NCBI GenBank assembly: GCA_030624695.1
Contig: JAUXJP010000063.1
Location: 1-6,274 of the forward strand
Length of the DNA: 6,274 nt
Source: Candidatus Dadabacteria bacterium
Lineage (GTDB): Bacteria > Desulfobacterota_D > UBA1144 > Nemesobacterales > JAJCZQ01
Reading direction: 5' to 3'
Positions 5,891-6,274 of the stretch are shown piece after piece (the stretch's first letter is position 1; each line of letters begins with the position of its first letter). Position numbers and translations under genes: made by a program. Under the pieces are notes generated by a model, which saw nothing but the letters and a program-made list of their open reading frames with translations, made no database searches and was not told the DNA's origin.

Positions 5891-6274
5891 TTATAAGTCG
5901 TAACCGGCCTCTCCATGGTCCGTAACGTCCACACCCTGGAGTTCCTGCTCATCTGTCACTCTCAACCCGACAATAAGATCAACAAGTTTTACAATTATCA
6001 CGGTAACTATTATTGTATATAAAATCGCAAACAGTCCAGCATAAAGCTGTATCCCGAGCTGTTTTGATATATTAAGCCCTGCTTCCGAACCTCCAAATTC
6101 TACCGAAGCAAAGATTGCAACAAGTACAATCCCTGCAAACCCGCCTACCTCATGCACACCTGCAACATCAAGTGCATCATCGTATTTAAATTTGAATTTA
6201 ATAATAGTAGCAAATATATAAGCAATTATTGATGCCACGCAGCCAATAACAATTGCACCCAATGGCCCGACTGA
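5891..6274 (-). CDS. amt: Ammonium transporter Amt, C-terminal part (partial)
   Basis: The reading frame stays open to the right edge, so the gene's start lies outside the window. An in-frame TTG at 6262 is not the start, because the four codons before it (SVGP) continue the family sequence. The 127 visible residues cover the end of the inner-membrane channel: a helix (visible residues 5-25), the DDALDVAGVHEVGG segment (33-46) leading into the next helix, a final long helix (about 75-104), and a cytoplasmic tail, LRVTDEQELQG onward. H41 in GVHEVGG aligns with the second pore histidine (H318 in E. coli AmtB). The tail matches the conserved Amt C terminus that contacts P-II (GlnK) proteins. Amt imports ammonium and is usually induced by nitrogen limitation. 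No P-II gene is visible; one could lie upstream. A strong terminator follows the stop. Confidence 0.93.
   Translation of the reverse strand, partial: SVGPLGAIVIGCVASIIAYIFATIIKFKFKYDDALDVAGVHEVGGFAGIVLVAIFASVEFGGSEAGLNISKQLGIQLYAGLFAILYTIIVTVIIVKLVDLIVGLRVTDEQELQGVDVTDHGEAGYDL

Noticed and set aside
5891..6262. Complete 123-residue membrane protein starting at TTG 6262
   Set aside because: The frame continues to the window edge with SVGP, which matches the Amt family, so the apparent start is only an artefact of the truncated window.
1..6274. A novel defence, mobile or biosynthetic system
   Set aside because: No transposase, integrase, recombination-site repeat, CRISPR repeat, toxin-antitoxin pair or unusual gene cluster is visible. 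All large genes belong to well-known housekeeping families.

Overview
The window is AT-rich bacterial chromosome and is mostly housekeeping. It holds six complete or nearly complete protein-coding genes and the ends of two more. Consensus-like Shine-Dalgarno sequences, two classic intrinsic terminators and a secreted protein with a Sec signal peptide are visible. Frequent AGG/AGA arginine codons occur in all genes, so nothing looks recently acquired. The lineage cannot be fixed from sequence alone. The miaB-bifunctional nuclease pairing and the type of small secreted protein remind me of deltaproteobacterial-grade lineages such as Desulfobacterota-like groups or Dadabacteria. That is a low-confidence impression.

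Layout from left to right. Bases 1-1235 (+) hold the 3' end of an acetylornithine aminotransferase gene (argD) overlapping a complete ornithine carbamoyltransferase gene (argF), which is a piece of an arginine biosynthesis operon. Bases 1232-3046 (-) hold uvrC, convergent with argF, with the two stop codons overlapping. Bases 3098-3131 are an intrinsic terminator for a small leftward gene at 3156-3416, which encodes an 86-residue secreted protein of unknown function with a near-perfect ribosome binding site. Bases 3417-3704 are a divergent intergenic region with a candidate rightward promoter and an 8-bp inverted repeat. Bases 3705-5508 (+) hold miaB followed by a bifunctional-nuclease-family (DUF151) gene, probably one operon. 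Bases 5518-5733 (-) encode a 71-residue four-cysteine zinc-ribbon-like protein, convergent with the nuclease-family gene. Bases 5734-5890 carry a possible -10 element and the terminator of the last gene. Bases 5891-6274 (-) are the C-terminal third of an Amt ammonium transporter gene, whose start lies beyond the right edge.

Functionally, argD and argF form the ornithine-to-citrulline part of arginine synthesis, uvrC is the incision nuclease of nucleotide excision repair, miaB modifies tRNA, and amt imports ammonium. They do not form one pathway. I see no mobile element, CRISPR array, tRNA, rRNA or defence system, and no strong case for a new multi-gene system. The parts most worth following are the two small uncharacterised proteins, the miaB/DUF151 pairing and the regulatory region between the secreted-protein gene and miaB.
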